Source of the DNA: Bacillota bacterium
GTDB lineage: Bacteria > Bacillota > Clostridia > Oscillospirales > Acutalibacteraceae
Reading direction: 5' to 3'
Assembly (NCBI GenBank): GCA_029007015.1
Contig: JAQXHB010000054.1
Coordinates: 1 to 5,052, forward strand
Length of the DNA stretch: 5,052 nt
Below are positions 1 through 5,052 of this stretch, piece after piece. The position numbers and the translations under genes are program-made. Position 1 is the stretch's first letter; every line of letters starts with the position of its first letter. A model generated the notes under the pieces. It saw nothing but the letters and a program-made list of their open reading frames with translations. It was not told the DNA's origin and made no database searches.

Positions 1-378
1 CTGTCAGGTGCTTTCATTCCCGTTACTGAGGACGCCGGCATGATTGCCGCCTCTCGCAGCGGCGCGCTCTGCCTTGAAAAATTAGAGGCTATGACCGCTG
101 TGTGCAGTGTCGGCCTTGACATGATAAACATCCCCGGCGACACTCCGGCCGAGATAATTTCGGGCATCATCGCTGACGAGGCGGCCATCGGTATGGTCAA
201 TTCAAAGACCACCGCTGTGCGCGTCATTCCGGCCATAGGCAAGGCGGAGGGTGACGAGTTGTCCTTCGGCGGACTGCTCGGCAGCGGGCCGGTAATGCAT
301 GTCAACCGCTACGGCAATGACAAGTTCATTGCGCGCGGCGGCAGAATACCCGCTCCCATGCAGAGCCTGAAAAACTGA
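1..378 (+). CDS. UPF0210 / PFL family protein (DUF711), C-terminal part
   Basis: This is the last 125 residues of a protein whose start lies before the window; the frame is open from base 1 and ends at TGA 376-378. The visible part matches the conserved C-terminus of the UPF0210 (PFL, DUF711) family: SGAFIPVTEDAGMI near the left edge, then SVGLDMINIPGDT, NSKTTAVRVIPA, and the glycine-rich ending FGGLLGSGPVM followed by ARGGRIPAP and a terminal KN. Full-length members are about 450 residues, so roughly a quarter is seen. The biochemical role of the family is not established. In many Firmicutes it is encoded beside a small ACT-domain protein (UPF0237), which would lie upstream and out of view. 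A terminator 20 nt downstream shows that it is the last gene of its transcript and separate from the tarI operon. Family assignment is by recall of conserved motifs, not by a search. Confidence 0.9.
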   Translation: MSGAFIPVTEDAGMIAASRSGALCLEKLEAMTAVCSVGLDMINIPGDTPAEIISGIIADEAAIGMVNSKTTAVRVIPAIGKAEGDELSFGGLLGSGPVMHVNRYGNDKFIARGGRIPAPMQSLKN

Positions 379-398
379 TTGATCTTTATAATCCTGTT

Positions 399-444
399 AA
401 AAAACGGTGACGGTCATCGCTATTGCGGCCGCCGCCGTTTTTTT
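399..444 (+). terminator. Rho-independent terminator of the UPF0210 gene
   Basis: An A-rich/GC stem at 399-413 (AAAAAACGG, then TGACGG) pairs with 429-444 (CCGCCG, then CCGTTTTTTT). The stem has one G-T wobble and one A-C mismatch, and the loop is about 15 nt. The 3' arm ends in seven T. It begins 20 nt after the UPF0210 stop and lies before the tarI promoter, so it insulates the two transcripts. Confidence 0.85.
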
Positions 445-460
445 GCGGGAATTATTTGTG

Positions 461-489
461 TTGATAATCCAAGCAGGATATGGTATAAT
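461..489 (+). promoter_or_regulatory. Sigma-A promoter of the tarI-tarJ-tarL-like operon
   Basis: The -35 box is TTGATA (461-466), the spacer is exactly 17 nt, and the -10 box is a perfect TATAAT (484-489) preceded by TG at 481-482, giving an extended -10 (TGGTATAAT). Transcription should start near 496, leaving a leader of about 40 nt before the tarI ATG at 538. No operator-like inverted repeat is obvious around it. A near-consensus promoter suggests housekeeping, constitutive expression (inference). Confidence 0.85.
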
Positions 490-537
490 AATGCAAAATG
501 AGGTTTAATTTAACAGACATATAAAGGAGACATAAAA

Positions 538-1239
538 ATGATTTATGCAGCAATACTCGCAGGCGGCAAGGGTACACGCATGCAGAACACCGATGTGCCC
601 AAGCAGTTTCTCGAACTGGACGGCAAACCCATCATCATCCACACTGTTGAAAAGTTCCTGATGTGCAATCGCTTTGACAGAGTTTATATCGGCATCAATC
701 CCGATTGGCATTCATTTTGCGAGGACTTGGTGCGCAAGTACATCGGTGACAACGACCGAATGAGAATTGTGGTCGGCGGCGCCGACCGCAACGGCACCAT
801 TGTCAATGTGCTGGACGCTATCGAGAGCGAAAACGGCTTAAACGATGACGATATTATCGTAACCCACGATGCCGTCCGTCCGTTTGTGACCGACCGAATC
901 ATCGAGGAAAATATCGACAGCGCTATCAAGTACGGCGCCGTTGACACGGTCATACCGGCCACCGATACCATCGTGCGCTCCGACGACGGCGCTGTCATTG
1001 CCAACATACCCGACCGCAGTACACTTTATCAGGGTCAGACACCCCAGTCATTCAACATCAAACTGTTGCGCGAATGTCTTGACAGCCTGACCGAGGATGA
1101 GAAAAACACCTTGACCGACGCGTGCAAGATACTGGTGCTCAAGAACCGCAGCGTGCATCTTGTCGCCGGTGAGGTGCTCAACTTCAAAATAACCACCGTC
1201 GGTGACTATCAACTGGCCACCGCAATGCTCAAGAAGTAA
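538..1239 (+). CDS. tarI: D-ribitol-5-phosphate cytidylyltransferase (TarI/IspD family)
   Basis: A 233-residue nucleotidyltransferase of normal length for the IspD/TarI family. It is predicted to join CTP and D-ribitol 5-phosphate into CDP-ribitol in the cytoplasm. Visible motifs are the N-terminal nucleotide-binding loop LAGGKGTRM (7-15), PKQF (21-24), GGADRNGTI (80-88), HDAVRP (110-115), QTPQSF (167-172), TDAC (193-196) and a C-terminal NFKITT..D segment (215-223). MIYAAILAGG, the YGAVDTVI block and YQGQTPQSFNIKLL resemble TarI more closely than typical IspD, and the next gene is TarJ-like, which decides the call. IspD (methylerythritol phosphate cytidylyltransferase, isoprenoid synthesis) is the main alternative because the folds and motifs are shared. 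The ATG at 538 has a strong site AAAGGAGA (523-530), with GGAG 8 nt away. It is the first gene of the operon; the stop is 18 nt before the tarJ start. Confidence 0.9.
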   Translation: MIYAAILAGGKGTRMQNTDVPKQFLELDGKPIIIHTVEKFLMCNRFDRVYIGINPDWHSFCEDLVRKYIGDNDRMRIVVGGADRNGTIVNVLDAIESENGLNDDDIIVTHDAVRPFVTDRIIEENIDSAIKYGAVDTVIPATDTIVRSDDGAVIANIPDRSTLYQGQTPQSFNIKLLRECLDSLTEDEKNTLTDACKILVLKNRSVHLVAGEVLNFKITTVGDYQLATAMLKK

Positions 1240-1242
1240 ATC

Positions 1243-1247
1243 GGGAG
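1243..1247 (+). promoter_or_regulatory. Ribosome binding site that fixes the TTG start of tarJ
   Basis: GGGAG lies 10 nt before TTG 1258-1260. The next in-frame ATG is codon 35 (1360) and would remove the conserved N-terminal strand, so this site supports the TTG start. Confidence 0.7.
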
Positions 1248-1257
1248 ATGTATAAAC

Positions 1258-2274
1258 TTGATTAACTATGTTTATCGGCTTATCTCGCCGCGAGTGATAA
1301 CGGTCAAATACACCAACATCGACATCAACTGCGGGCGGGTCATTGTGCGCCCCAAGTTCATGTCGATTTGCCACGCAGACCAGCGCTATTTTACCGGCAG
1401 CCGCGACGCCGCCGTCCTGCGCAAGAAGTTGCCGATGGCCCTCATACACGAGTGCATGGGTGAAGTGGTCAACGACCCGTCCGGCACATTCAGAATCGGT
1501 GAAAATGTCGTTCTTGTGCCAAACCAGCCGGGCACACCGGTTGAGGGGGTTTACGCCAACTATCTGCGTGACAGCCGCTTTTTATCGAGCGGCAACGACG
1601 GATTTATGCGCGAATTTATCGACCTGCCGTCCGACCGCGTTGTGTCGTGCGAAGGGGTCAAACCCGAGTTGGCCGCTGTCACCGAGTTCATCAGTGTGGC
1701 CTTTCATGCGGCGTCGCGCTTTGAGCGCGCTGTGCAGACTAACATCGGCTCTGTCGGCATTTGGGGTGACGGAGGTCTCGGTTATCTGGTGGCGATGGTA
1801 CTGCGTTACAGACTGCCTAAAGCCAAGATATATGTCATTGGCATGGACGAGCAGAAGTTGTCCCGTTTTTCATTTGTTGACGGCACATATCTGTCACACG
1901 ATTTGCCGAGCGATTTTCATGTTGACCACGCATTTGAGTGTTGCGGCGGTGACGGCTGTTACTATGCCGGCCGCCAGATTATCGACATAATCAACCCTCA
2001 GGGCACCTTCATGCTCATGGGCGTATCTGAAAAAGAAGTGCCGCTCAACACCCGCATGGTGCTTGAGCGAGGTCTGACCCTCGTCGGATGCAGCCGCTCC
2101 GACCGAGTGGATTTTGAGAACACCGTCGAGTTTTTGCGCGACAGCAAGGTGCAAAACAGAATTAGCAAAATCATTTCAGAAGTGTGCGAGATTAACTCGA
2201 TACAGGACATCTACGATGCCTTTGCGCATGACGCCACCAATCCCTTCAAAACCGTCCTTAAATGGAATATTTAG
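1258..2274 (+). CDS. tarJ: Ribulose-5-phosphate reductase, zinc-dependent (TarJ-like)
   Basis: A 338-residue medium-chain dehydrogenase predicted to reduce D-ribulose 5-phosphate to D-ribitol 5-phosphate with NADPH, the step before TarI. The start is TTG. The N-terminus MINYVYRL closely resembles that of known TarJ proteins (MINQVYQL), which the ATG at codon 35 would lose. Likely catalytic zinc ligands are Cys38 in MSIC.ADQRY.TGSRD and His64-Glu65 in LPMALIHE, with Glu143 as a possible further ligand. The Rossmann nucleotide loop is GIWGDGGLGY (167-176, pattern GxGxxG). DHAFECCGG (223-231) and the C-terminal KTVLKW (331-336) are also TarJ-like. The stretch around residues 85-115 lacks the four cysteines that bind the structural zinc in ordinary alcohol dehydrogenases; this fits the TarJ branch and is not damage. 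It follows tarI by 18 nt and precedes the polymerase by 9 nt, so it is co-transcribed. Confidence 0.92.
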   Translation: MINYVYRLISPRVITVKYTNIDINCGRVIVRPKFMSICHADQRYFTGSRDAAVLRKKLPMALIHECMGEVVNDPSGTFRIGENVVLVPNQPGTPVEGVYANYLRDSRFLSSGNDGFMREFIDLPSDRVVSCEGVKPELAAVTEFISVAFHAASRFERAVQTNIGSVGIWGDGGLGYLVAMVLRYRLPKAKIYVIGMDEQKLSRFSFVDGTYLSHDLPSDFHVDHAFECCGGDGCYYAGRQIIDIINPQGTFMLMGVSEKEVPLNTRMVLERGLTLVGCSRSDRVDFENTVEFLRDSKVQNRISKIISEVCEINSIQDIYDAFAHDATNPFKTVLKWNI

Positions 2275-2283
2275 GAGTATGAC

Positions 2284-3759
2284 ATGAACCGCCGTATAGT
2301 TGATAAAATATGGTTTGAGCGTGCCACGCTGGTCATTTCCGGCCGCGGCAGTATGCCTTGCGCCCGATTTGTCAGCGACGGCGGAGGTGTTTTTGAGCCG
2401 ACCGAATGTGTCAGCAGCGGCAGTCGGTTTGAATTGCGGTTTGATGTCATCAGTGGCTTTGACGGCCGTCCACTGAGCAGCGGATGGTGGCGGTTTATAT
2501 GCCCCGACACCGATTTTGAAGTCGACGCTCTGCCCGAGCACGATTACAGTTGCAACGGCGATGCATACAGCCTGAGCCTTGCTTACGAAAACGGTGGCAT
2601 TTGCATGGTAAGTCAGTTGCGTATCCGCCCGACATCGGCCAAAAACCGACTCATTACACTGTTGCTGCGCGCGGCATTTTCCGTCTGCCGACCGTTCAGG
2701 CCGCGCAAACAGCCGCGCATCATATTCACCTCTGAGTCGCGCAGTAACCTAAACGGAAACATGCGATATATTTACGATGAGTTGCAGCGTCGTGAGGAAT
2801 GTAAACATTATCAGATTATCCCATTTTTCTGCCGACCGGGTGTGTTTTCAGATTATTTTAAATGCGCGTGTCTGCTGTCCACCGCCGACATAATTATTAC
2901 CGACGACTATCATCCGGGGCTCTACCGACTGAAATACCCCGACGGTGTCAAAGTTTTTCAAGTTTGGCACGCCTGCGGAGCCTTCAAAACGGTTGGATAC
3001 AGCCGCTCCGGCACAAATGGCAGTCCGCGCATAGGCGGCCCGGCTCACCGATGCTACACCCACGCCATTGTCAGCAGTGACCGAGTGCGCCGCTATTACA
3101 GCGAGGCTTTCGGCATCTCTATGGACAGAGTGTACGCTACCGGCGTGCCGCGCACCGATGCCCTGCTCAGTGACAACTATCTGACCGACGCAAAGTCACT
3201 GATTAAGTCTCTTTTCGGTGATTTGGGCGGAAAGCGCATCATTCTCATCTGCCCCACATTTCGCGGTGACGGTGCATCGTCGGCCTACTATCCGTACGAA
3301 CAGATTGATTTTAACGCACTGCACCAACTCTGCCGCCGTACCGATTCGGTGGCGATTTTTAAAATACATCCGTTTGTAAAGGACCCGCCCCCTATCCCCG
3401 ACCGATGCCGCGACTTGCTGTTCGACGGCTCGGGGATACGCGAGATAAACGACATTCTTGCAGCGGCCGATGTCATTGTCACCGATTATTCATCGGTGAT
3501 ATACGAGGCGTCAATTTTGGGCAAGCCGATGCTGTTCTACACATTTGATTTAGAGGAATATATCGCCTCGCGCGATTTTTACGAGCCGTTTGACAGTTTT
3601 GTGCCGGGCGAGATATGCAGAACCTTTGAGGAGTTAATATCCCGTCTCGACGGCGAAGTCAATAACAGCAAATCTCTGGCCTTTCGCCACCGAAACTTTG
3701 ACCGCCTCGACGGCAAGGCGTCGGCGCGTGTGGTCGATTTGATACTCGGCAAAGAATAA
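2284..3759 (+). CDS. CDP-ribitol ribitolphosphotransferase / polyol-phosphate polymerase (TarL/TagF family)
   Basis: A 491-residue protein predicted to transfer ribitol phosphate from CDP-ribitol to a membrane-bound teichoic-acid-type acceptor at the inner face of the membrane. Residues 1 to about 118 form a beta-rich N-terminal domain like that of TarL. Residues 119-144 are basic and partly hydrophobic (NRLITLLLRAAF, then RPFRPRKQPR) and may contact the membrane (inference). The catalytic GT-B-like part begins near RIIFTSESR (145-153). It carries QVWHACGAFKTVGYSR (226-241), ATGVPRTD (285-292), PTFRG (324-328), KIHPFVK (360-366), and NDILAAADVIVTDYSS (389-404) followed by a conserved FYEPF.SFVPGEI ending. 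His229 and His362 correspond to the two histidines essential in TagF-type enzymes. It is shorter than S. aureus TarL (about 560) because of a smaller N-terminal region. AGGAG overlaps the tarJ stop and sits 6 nt before ATG. Glycerol phosphate instead of ribitol phosphate cannot be excluded from sequence, but linkage to tarIJ favours ribitol; hence no firm symbol. Confidence 0.9.
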   Translation: MNRRIVDKIWFERATLVISGRGSMPCARFVSDGGGVFEPTECVSSGSRFELRFDVISGFDGRPLSSGWWRFICPDTDFEVDALPEHDYSCNGDAYSLSLAYENGGICMVSQLRIRPTSAKNRLITLLLRAAFSVCRPFRPRKQPRIIFTSESRSNLNGNMRYIYDELQRREECKHYQIIPFFCRPGVFSDYFKCACLLSTADIIITDDYHPGLYRLKYPDGVKVFQVWHACGAFKTVGYSRSGTNGSPRIGGPAHRCYTHAIVSSDRVRRYYSEAFGISMDRVYATGVPRTDALLSDNYLTDAKSLIKSLFGDLGGKRIILICPTFRGDGASSAYYPYEQIDFNALHQLCRRTDSVAIFKIHPFVKDPPPIPDRCRDLLFDGSGIREINDILAAADVIVTDYSSVIYEASILGKPMLFYTFDLEEYIASRDFYEPFDSFVPGEICRTFEELISRLDGEVNNSKSLAFRHRNFDRLDGKASARVVDLILGKE

Positions 3760-3771
3760 TAAGCAAGAAAT

Positions 3772-3802
3772 AAAAAAAGCACCGCAGCTATTGCCGCGGT
3801 GC
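3772..3802 (-). terminator. Rho-independent terminator of the tRNA-Thr gene
   Basis: Read on the minus strand, GCACCGC pairs with GCGGTGC (3796-3802 with 3779-3785). Two more GC pairs form inside an A-C mismatch, closing a TATT-sized loop, and seven T follow (3772-3778 are A on the plus strand). It lies 7 nt after the CCA end of the tRNA. On the plus strand the hairpin is followed by AAAAG, so it is not a canonical terminator for the tarL-like gene, whose stop is only 12 nt before the A tract. Confidence 0.9.
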
Positions 3803-3808
3803 AAAAGA

Positions 3809-3884
<76 letters not shown>

Positions 3885-3899
3885 GTCACAACATCTGTT

Positions 3900-3928
3900 A
3901 TTATAATACATTTATCTCTGATTGTCAA
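3900..3928 (-). promoter_or_regulatory. Consensus promoter of tRNA-Thr
   Basis: On the minus strand a perfect TTGACA (3923-3928), a 17 nt spacer and a perfect TATAAT (3900-3905) place the start near 3893, about 9 nt before the mature tRNA. Upstream (plus 3930-3956) the minus strand is rich in A tracts like an UP element. This is what is expected of a strongly transcribed stable RNA gene. The -10 sits in the palindrome ATTATAAT (3900-3907), so TATAAT can also be read on the plus strand at 3902-3907, but no good plus -35 partner is seen. Confidence 0.92.
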
Positions 3929-3956
3929 CATAATTTTTATTGTTTTTTCACTTTTT

Positions 3957-3963
3957 AAGGGAG
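3957..3963 (+). promoter_or_regulatory. Ribosome binding site that fixes the TTG start of the DUF4364-like gene
   Basis: AAGGGAG lies 8 nt before TTG 3972-3974. Any start further upstream would run the gene into the tRNA and its promoter, so this site decides the start. Confidence 0.8.
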
Positions 3964-3971
3964 TTTTTAGA

Positions 3972-4550
3972 TTGAATAACGATGCATTTACAGCCGGCGT
4001 CGAAGCCGGCGGATTGGTAAGCACAAATCAAATCAAATTACTGGTGGCTCACATCATTTGCACCGTCGGCAAGCCGATTGGACGGCAACTGCTTGTTGAT
4101 AGCCTGCAAAGCAGCGGTCTGGCAAATTACTTTGAGGCGTCTGCCGCAGTCGACAGTCTCATCAACGGCGGAAACGCCGAAATAACCGATGATGGGTTGG
4201 TCAGCCTGACCGACAATGGCGTAACAGCGGCCAAGGAACTGGCTTTTACCCTGCCCGTATTTGCAAAGGAAAAGGCCATGCGCACCACTCTGGCACTAAT
4301 GGCCAAGACGCGCGAAAAAGAGGACAACACCGTAAACATTGAGCAGGTTGACGGCGGCGTGTATGTCACCTGCACAATCAGCGACGGCAACCGCGTTTTG
4401 CTCTCAACAAAATTATTGGTAGCGGATATGGCACAAGCATCGACCGTTCAGCGACTTTTCCTTGACAATCCAATGAAAGTGTTCAGCGGTTCAATCGCAC
4501 TGCTGACCGGCGATTATGACGCTGTCAAGGAGCAGTTTGAGGCGGAATAG
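3972..4550 (+). CDS. DUF4364-like protein, predicted winged helix-turn-helix
   Basis: A 192-residue soluble protein of unknown function, starting at TTG 3972 behind a strong ribosome binding site. The N-terminus MNNDAFTAGVEAGGL, the IKLLVAHIICTVGKPI segment (21-36), GLANYF (49-54) and the following ITDDGLVSLTDNGVTAAKEL (71-90) resemble the DUF4364 family of Clostridia. That layout is helix, recognition-type helix, then a beta wing, as in MarR/PadR-like winged helices; residues about 15-92 would be this domain. Residues 93-115 look like a linking helix, and 120-192 form a second, beta-rich part with no recognised motif. DNA binding is predicted from the fold only. An in-frame extension upstream to GTG 3858 is open but is rejected because it starts inside the tRNA gene. 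The gene is divergent from tRNA-Thr; its own promoter is unclear. A strong terminator lies 121 nt downstream. Family assignment is by recall and moderately sure; that the gene is real is nearly certain. Confidence 0.8.
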   Translation: MNNDAFTAGVEAGGLVSTNQIKLLVAHIICTVGKPIGRQLLVDSLQSSGLANYFEASAAVDSLINGGNAEITDDGLVSLTDNGVTAAKELAFTLPVFAKEKAMRTTLALMAKTREKEDNTVNIEQVDGGVYVTCTISDGNRVLLSTKLLVADMAQASTVQRLFLDNPMKVFSGSIALLTGDYDAVKEQFEAE

Positions 4551-4671
4551 CCGCGCCGTCATGCCGTTTTGCTTGGCTGTGCTCATTTGGTTTGTGTGGC
4601 TTAATCAGGCGCTCTCCCAACAACTGTTGCACCCATTTTAGAGGCAAAAATATGTTAATTTAACTTTTTCA
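4551..4671 (+). other. Gap after the DUF4364-like gene, with a doubtful 26-codon hydrophobic ORF
   Basis: The 121 nt between the DUF4364-like stop and its terminator hold no recognised gene. One ATG (4561-4563) opens 26 codons to TAG 4639-4641. The peptide begins MPFCLAVLIWFVWLNQ, which is hydrophobic enough for a single short membrane helix, and ends in a polar QALSQQLLHPF. The only purine-rich stretch upstream (GAGGCGG, 4539-4545) is about 15 nt away, too far for good initiation. It is most likely 3' untranslated sequence; the ORF is recorded because its composition is unusual. Confidence 0.25.
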
Positions 4672-4702
4672 GGCAGTTGCAGATATTGCAACTGCCCTTT
4701 TT
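4672..4702 (+). terminator. Rho-independent terminator of the DUF4364-like gene
   Basis: A perfect 10 bp stem, GGCAGTTGCA (4672-4681) with TGCAACTGCC (4687-4696), has a 5 nt loop (GATAT) and is followed directly by CTTTTT. No T tract lies on the other side, so it acts on plus-strand transcripts only. Confidence 0.93.
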
Positions 4703-4704
4703 GC

Positions 4705-4750
4705 AGAAAAGATAAGCCATCTTCAGCACACAAGCACTGAAGATGGCTTA
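4705..4750 (-). terminator. Probable terminator of tuf
   Basis: A perfect 14 bp inverted repeat, TAAGCCATCTTCAG (4713-4726) with its complement at 4737-4750, encloses a 10 nt loop. On the minus strand it is followed by TCTTTTCT, a modest U tract. It lies 60 nt after the tuf stop and faces the DUF4364 terminator 10 nt away, giving a convergent pair. On the plus strand the hairpin is followed by A residues, so it serves tuf. Confidence 0.8.
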
Positions 4751-4800
4751 AAAACATATTTTATCTCCCGATAATTCATCGGCAGAAAGGCGACAGTCAA

Positions 4801-4814
4801 CTAATTATAATTAG
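4801..4814. repeat. 14 bp perfect palindrome over the tuf stop codon
   Basis: CTAATTATAATTAG reads the same on both strands and includes the tuf TAA (4811-4813). On the minus strand the bases give TAA TTA TAA, that is, a second in-frame stop one codon later. It is very AT-rich and may be chance. Confidence 0.5.
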
Positions 4815-5052
4815 CCGTTAACCTTGGTAACAACGCCCGAACCGACAGTGTGGCCGCCCTCACGGATAGCGAAGCGGAGGCCTTCCTCGATAGCGATAGG
4901 AGTGATAAGTTCAACATCCATCTCAACGTTATCGCCAGGCATGCACATCTCGGTGCCCTCGGGCAGAGATACAACGCCGGTAACATCGGTGGTACGGAAG
5001 TAGAACTGCGGACGGTAGTTGTTGAAGAACGGAGTATGACGGCCGCCCTCTT
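4811..5052 (-). CDS. tuf: Translation elongation factor Tu, C-terminal part
   Basis: The minus strand reads into the window from the right edge and ends at TAA (4813-4811), giving the last 79 residues of EF-Tu, the GTPase that carries aminoacyl-tRNA to the ribosome. The visible part is the end of beta-barrel domain 3, with the family's near-invariant blocks EGGRHTPFFNNYRPQFYFRT, TDVTGVV, MPGDNVEM, ELITPIA and GLRFAIREGGHTVGSGVV. The last residues are TKVNG. About 320 N-terminal residues, including the GTP-binding domain, lie beyond base 5052. Codon choice (GTT, CGT, GCT, ACC, GGC) is more uniform than in the neighbouring genes, as expected of a very highly expressed gene. The gene is transcribed toward the DUF4364-like gene and ends at the hairpin at 4713-4750. 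Confidence 0.98.
   Translation of the reverse strand, partial: EGGRHTPFFNNYRPQFYFRTTDVTGVVSLPEGTEMCMPGDNVEMDVELITPIAIEEGLRFAIREGGHTVGSGVVTKVNG

Noticed and set aside
379..537. A riboswitch or leader peptide before tarI
   Set aside because: The leader after the promoter is only about 40 nt and holds just the ribosome binding site; no conserved aptamer or structured element is visible.
684..1007. Minus-strand open frame of 107 codons inside tarI
   Set aside because: It is antisense to a strongly conserved gene, has no ribosome binding site seen and no recognisable protein character. The same applies to the other antisense frames at 505-711, 1048-1449, 1894-2154, 2176-2541, 2848-3063 and 4127-4390.
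1343..1990. A 215-codon open frame on the plus strand inside tarJ
   Set aside because: It overlaps the TarJ frame completely, its product is rich in Ser/Arg/Ala/Cys without motifs, and TarJ has full family conservation. It is a shadow frame of GC-rich coding DNA.
4616..4696. Possible antiterminator pairing between CAACTG (4621-4626) and the left arm of the terminator at 4672
   Set aside because: Only six bases match, and the region lies after the gene instead of before one, so attenuation makes no sense here.
4768..4782. Small hairpin CCGAT, AATTC, ATCGG after tuf
   Set aside because: The stem is only 5 bp with no U tract; the 14 bp hairpin further on is a much better terminator.
4801..4986. 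Minus-strand 61-codon open frame at the right edge
   Set aside because: It overlaps the EF-Tu coding sequence in another frame; EF-Tu is unmistakable, so this is a shadow.

Overview
The window looks like chromosomal DNA from a Gram-positive, gut-type Clostridia bacterium, probably Oscillospiraceae/Ruminococcaceae-like. The basis is the gene families (a UPF0210/PFL protein, a TarI-TarJ-TarL-like teichoic acid set, a DUF4364-like winged-helix protein, EF-Tu), the strong GGAG-type ribosome binding sites, the near-consensus sigma-A promoters and the use of TTG starts. This placement is inferred from protein character; no 16S or similar marker is present.

Layout. (1) 1-378: the C-terminal end of a UPF0210/PFL-family protein, followed by a Rho-independent terminator (399-444). 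(2) 461-3759: one promoter (TTGATA, 17 nt, TATAAT with an extended -10) drives a tight three-gene plus-strand operon. The genes are a TarI/IspD-family cytidylyltransferase, a TarJ-type ribulose-5-phosphate reductase and a TarL-type polyol-phosphate polymerase. (3) 3772-3928, minus strand: a complete tRNA-Thr(GGT) gene with encoded CCA, a consensus promoter (TTGACA, 17 nt, TATAAT) and its own terminator, which nearly abuts the end of the tarL-like gene. (4) 3972-4550: a DUF4364-like predicted winged-helix protein starting at TTG, divergent from the tRNA and followed by a strong terminator (4672-4702). (5) 4811-5052, minus strand: the C-terminal 79 residues of elongation factor Tu, with its own terminator hairpin (4713-4750).

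How the genes work together. The central operon reads as a supply-and-use pathway. TarJ reduces ribulose 5-phosphate to ribitol 5-phosphate, TarI activates it with CTP to CDP-ribitol, and the TarL-like enzyme transfers ribitol phosphate from CDP-ribitol onto a cell-envelope acceptor. Priming, linkage-unit and export genes are not in the window, so the final polymer (wall teichoic acid, a capsule-like polyol-phosphate glycan, or a modification) cannot be decided here.

Most of the window is ordinary, well-organised housekeeping and envelope DNA. I see no mobile element, CRISPR array, phage gene or clearly novel system. The points worth a second look are the isolated ribitol-phosphate cassette, the shared tRNA/DUF4364 promoter region, the TTG starts, and a small hydrophobic ORF in the 4551-4671 gap.
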